In this document: positions 62,180 to 64,000 of the stretch, in pieces
Position numbering within the stretch: the stretch's first letter is position 1
How the letters are laid out: each line of letters starts with the position of its first letter
DNA from: Actinacidiphila sp. DG2A-62
Lineage (GTDB): Bacteria; Actinomycetota; Actinomycetes; Streptomycetales; Streptomycetaceae
Assembly: GCF_035825295.1 (NCBI RefSeq)
Contig: NZ_JAYMGI010000002.1
Coordinates: 1,488,001-1,552,000 of the forward strand
Direction of reading: 5' to 3'
Length of the DNA: 64,000 bases
Translations under genes and position numbers: made by a program
Notes under the pieces: model-generated
Told to the model about the DNA's origin: nothing
Databases searched by the model: none
The model's input: the letters and a program-made list of their open reading frames with translations, nothing else

Positions 62180-62863
62180 TCACGGCGTGGTCGCCGGACC
62201 GGTCGGCGGTTCGTCGTCCGGGGCGTCCGGGTCGAAGGACGGCAGGCCCTCCTGGGACTCCGCCTCGACCGCGTCCGCCTCCGGCAGGAACGGGGCGAGC
62301 TCCGGCAGCTCGTCGAGGCTGCGCAGGCCCATGCGTTCCAGGAAGTAGTTCGTCGTCCTGTACAGGATCGCACCTGTCTCGGGTTCCGTCCCACCCTCCT
62401 CGACCAGTCCCCGCTGGAGCAGCGTCCGCATCACGCCGTCGCAGTTGACGCCGCGCACCGCGGAGACCCGCGAGCGGCTGACCGGCTGGCGGTAGGCGAC
62501 CACCGCGAGGGTCTCCAGGGCGGCCTGGGTGAGCCGGGCGTGCTGCCCGTCCAGCACGAACCGCTCGACCGCGGGGGCGTAGGCGGGCCGGGTGTAGAAC
62601 CGCCAGCCGCCGGCCACCAGCCGCAGGTCGAAGCCGCGGCCCTCGCGGGTGTAGTCGTCGGACAGCTCGCGCAGCGCCTTGCCGACCGCCCGGCGCGGCC
62701 GGTCCAGCATCTTCGCCAACTGCTCCTCGGTGACCGGCTCGTCGACGACCATCAGCACCGCTTCGAGGGCGGGCTTCAGGTCGAGTTCGGCGACGGCGCC
62801 GGCGGCGGCGCCGTCGACGGAGTCCCCGTCCGGCAGCACCGGCGCCTCGGCGCGGTCCGTCAT
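62180..62863 (-). CDS. scpB: Segregation and condensation protein B
   Basis: A 227-aa kite subunit of the SMC-ScpAB condensin. Two winged helices are visible: LKPALEAVLMVVDEPVTEEQLAKMLDRPRRAVGKALRELSDDY and LTQAALETLAVVAYRQPVSRSRVSAVRGVNCDGVMRTLLQRGLVEEGGTEPETGAILYRTTNYFLERMGLRSLDELPELAPFLPEA. The acidic C-terminal tail is usual. The start is ATG 62863, overlapping the scpA stop by 4 bp (ATGA, 62860-62863). Confidence 0.96.
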   Translation of the reverse strand: MTDRAEAPVLPDGDSVDGAAAGAVAELDLKPALEAVLMVVDEPVTEEQLAKMLDRPRRAVGKALRELSDDYTREGRGFDLRLVAGGWRFYTRPAYAPAVERFVLDGQHARLTQAALETLAVVAYRQPVSRSRVSAVRGVNCDGVMRTLLQRGLVEEGGTEPETGAILYRTTNYFLERMGLRSLDELPELAPFLPEADAVEAESQEGLPSFDPDAPDDEPPTGPATTP

Positions 62864-63954
62864 GGCTGCTCTCCTTTCGTCGCGGCCTCCTGGTCGAACT
62901 CGTCGGTCACCAGCGGCAGGCCGGCGTCCTGCTCGTCGCCGGTCCAGCGGACCTGGAGCGCGCCCAGCGCCTCCTCCTGCTCCAGGGCGACCGCGCGTTC
63001 GCGGTAGAGCTCCAGCAGCGCCAGGAAGCGGGCCACGACGGTCAGGGTGTCCGAGGCGTCCGCGGTCAGGTCGCGGAAGCTGGCCGCGCCCACCGCGCGC
63101 AGTATGGCGATCACGCGCTCGGCCTGCTCCCGGACGCTGACCAGCGGGGCGTGGATGTGGTCGACGTAGACCTGCGGCTTGGGCTTGGGCTGCATGGCCT
63201 TGACGGCGAGCTGGGCGAAGCGCTCCGGACCGACGCTCAGCACGACCTCGGGCAGCAGTTCGGCGTGCTGGGGCTCCAGGCCGACGGTCCGCGGGTGGCG
63301 CAGCGCCTCGTGCTCCAGCCGCTCGGCGAAGATCGCGGCGATCTGCTTGTACGCGCGGTACTGCAGCAGCCGGGCGAAGAGCAGGTCGCGGGCTTCCAGC
63401 AAAGCGAGGTCGGCCTCGTCCTCGACCTCCGCGGCGGGCAGCAGCCGGGCCGCCTTCAGGTCCAGCAGGGTGGCGGCGACCACCAGGAACTCGGTCGTCT
63501 GGTCCAGGTCCCAGTCCGGGCCCATGGCGTGGATGTACGCCATGAACTCGTTGGTGACCTTGGACAGCGCGACCTCGGTGACGTCCAGTTTGTGCTTGGA
63601 GATCAGCTGGAGCAGCAGGTCGAACGGCCCCTCGAAGTTCGCCAGCCGCACGGTGAACTTCCCGCTGTCGGCCTCCGGCTCCCCGTCCGCACCCTCCACC
63701 GCCGGCACCGCCACGGGCGCGGGCTCGCTCTCCCGTGCGGGCTCCGGCTCACGTACGGACTCGCCCTCCCGTACGGACTCCGGCTCACGTACGGACTCGG
63801 GCTCCGGCTCGGACAGCAGCACGGCCACCGGCTCCGGGCGCTCGCGCGGCGCGGCCTCCGGCTCGGGCCAGGACACGCCGGGGCCGCCGCCGAGGCGGCG
63901 GCGTGGGCGTTCCGACTCCGGGTCGGAGGGGTCGGCCGAGGGGGTGGCAGGCAT
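62860..63954 (-). CDS. scpA: Segregation and condensation protein A
   Basis: A 364-aa kleisin subunit of SMC-ScpAB. The N-terminal ~100 residues are acidic and repetitive (VREPESVREGESVREPEP, encoded by CTCACGTACGGACTC-type repeats around 63745-63800). Then the kleisin N-domain FTVRLANFEGPFDLLLQLISKHKLDVTEVALSKVTNEFMAYI, middle region (LLDLKAARLLPAAEVEDEADL) and C-terminal winged helix (FRDLTADASDTLTVVARFLALLELYRERAVALEQEEALGALQVRW). The start is ATG 63954. It is translationally coupled to scpB. The last 46 bases of the window hold its upstream region. Confidence 0.95.
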   Translation of the reverse strand: MPATPSADPSDPESERPRRRLGGGPGVSWPEPEAAPRERPEPVAVLLSEPEPESVREPESVREGESVREPEPARESEPAPVAVPAVEGADGEPEADSGKFTVRLANFEGPFDLLLQLISKHKLDVTEVALSKVTNEFMAYIHAMGPDWDLDQTTEFLVVAATLLDLKAARLLPAAEVEDEADLALLEARDLLFARLLQYRAYKQIAAIFAERLEHEALRHPRTVGLEPQHAELLPEVVLSVGPERFAQLAVKAMQPKPKPQVYVDHIHAPLVSVREQAERVIAILRAVGAASFRDLTADASDTLTVVARFLALLELYRERAVALEQEEALGALQVRWTGDEQDAGLPLVTDEFDQEAATKGEQP

Positions 63955-64000
63955 CGCGGTCCAAGGTGCGGGGTCAAAGGTGCAGGCTACCTCCCCGCCG

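Overview
The window is very GC-rich (over 70% by eye). It has frequent GTG starts, stop/start overlaps of the ATGA and GTGA type, and strong third-position G/C. Gene content and order look like the core chromosome of a Streptomyces or close relative: a gluconate operon, hmgA with a GntR regulator, secreted lipases, dnaE2 with an imuB-like gene, a SepF-like sflA, and der, plsC, cmk, tyrA, a pseudouridine synthase, scpB and scpA. I see no rRNA, tRNA, CRISPR array, insertion sequence, phage or plasmid gene.

Layout. (1) 1-4.4 kb: sugar acids (partial gntR, gntK, gntP; glucarate dehydratase). (2) 4.4-25.7 kb: a catabolic region of acyl-CoA dehydrogenases, an APH-like kinase, an acyl-CoA synthetase, SDR, MaoC hydratase, quinone oxidoreductase, alcohol and aldehyde dehydrogenases and a molybdopterin oxidoreductase. 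Several TetR regulators and their probable operators are interspersed, with a secreted penicillin acylase-type enzyme and a methyltransferase. (3) 25.8-34.6 kb: hmgA-gntR, a type-ISP-like protein, a GDSL esterase, a DUF5925 AAA ATPase, a methyltransferase-Nudix fusion with a GntR regulator, and a secreted lipase. (4) 34.8-39.4 kb: a two-gene mutagenic repair operon (dnaE2, imuB-like) behind a near-consensus LexA box. (5) 39.5-46.9 kb: 2H phosphoesterase, F420-type oxidoreductase, secreted S1 protease, a luciferase-like/DUF1684 ORF, a DUF5685 protein with an extreme Cys/Asp tail, and sflA. (6) 46.9-55.4 kb: glutaryl-CoA-dehydrogenase-like enzyme, MFS pump, PAP2 phosphatase, I78 inhibitor, glycosyltransferase, Rpf/LysM cell-wall protein and two unknown conserved-looking proteins. 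(7) 55.4-64 kb: housekeeping genes on the minus strand (der, plsC-cmk, tyrA, rluB-like, scpB, scpA), with one divergent nucleotidyltransferase.

How parts fit together. The catabolic region seems to be run by local TetR proteins. One operator type (AACTA-N7-TAGTT) sits in front of both an acyl-CoA dehydrogenase/TetR divergon and an aldehyde/alcohol dehydrogenase operon. A second (TGAGCAAGCGCTT) sits in front of both a TetR gene and the MaoC gene. An APH-like kinase and an acyl-CoA dehydrogenase form a two-gene operon that matches the two halves of ACAD10/11, which suggests 4-hydroxyacyl-CoA catabolism. A 42-bp near-perfect palindrome precedes hmgA.

Caveat. Three otherwise complete genes (acyl-CoA synthetase, penicillin acylase, glycosyltransferase) each carry one apparent single-base deletion in GC-rich sequence. 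This looks more like residual sequencing error than three independent pseudogenes.
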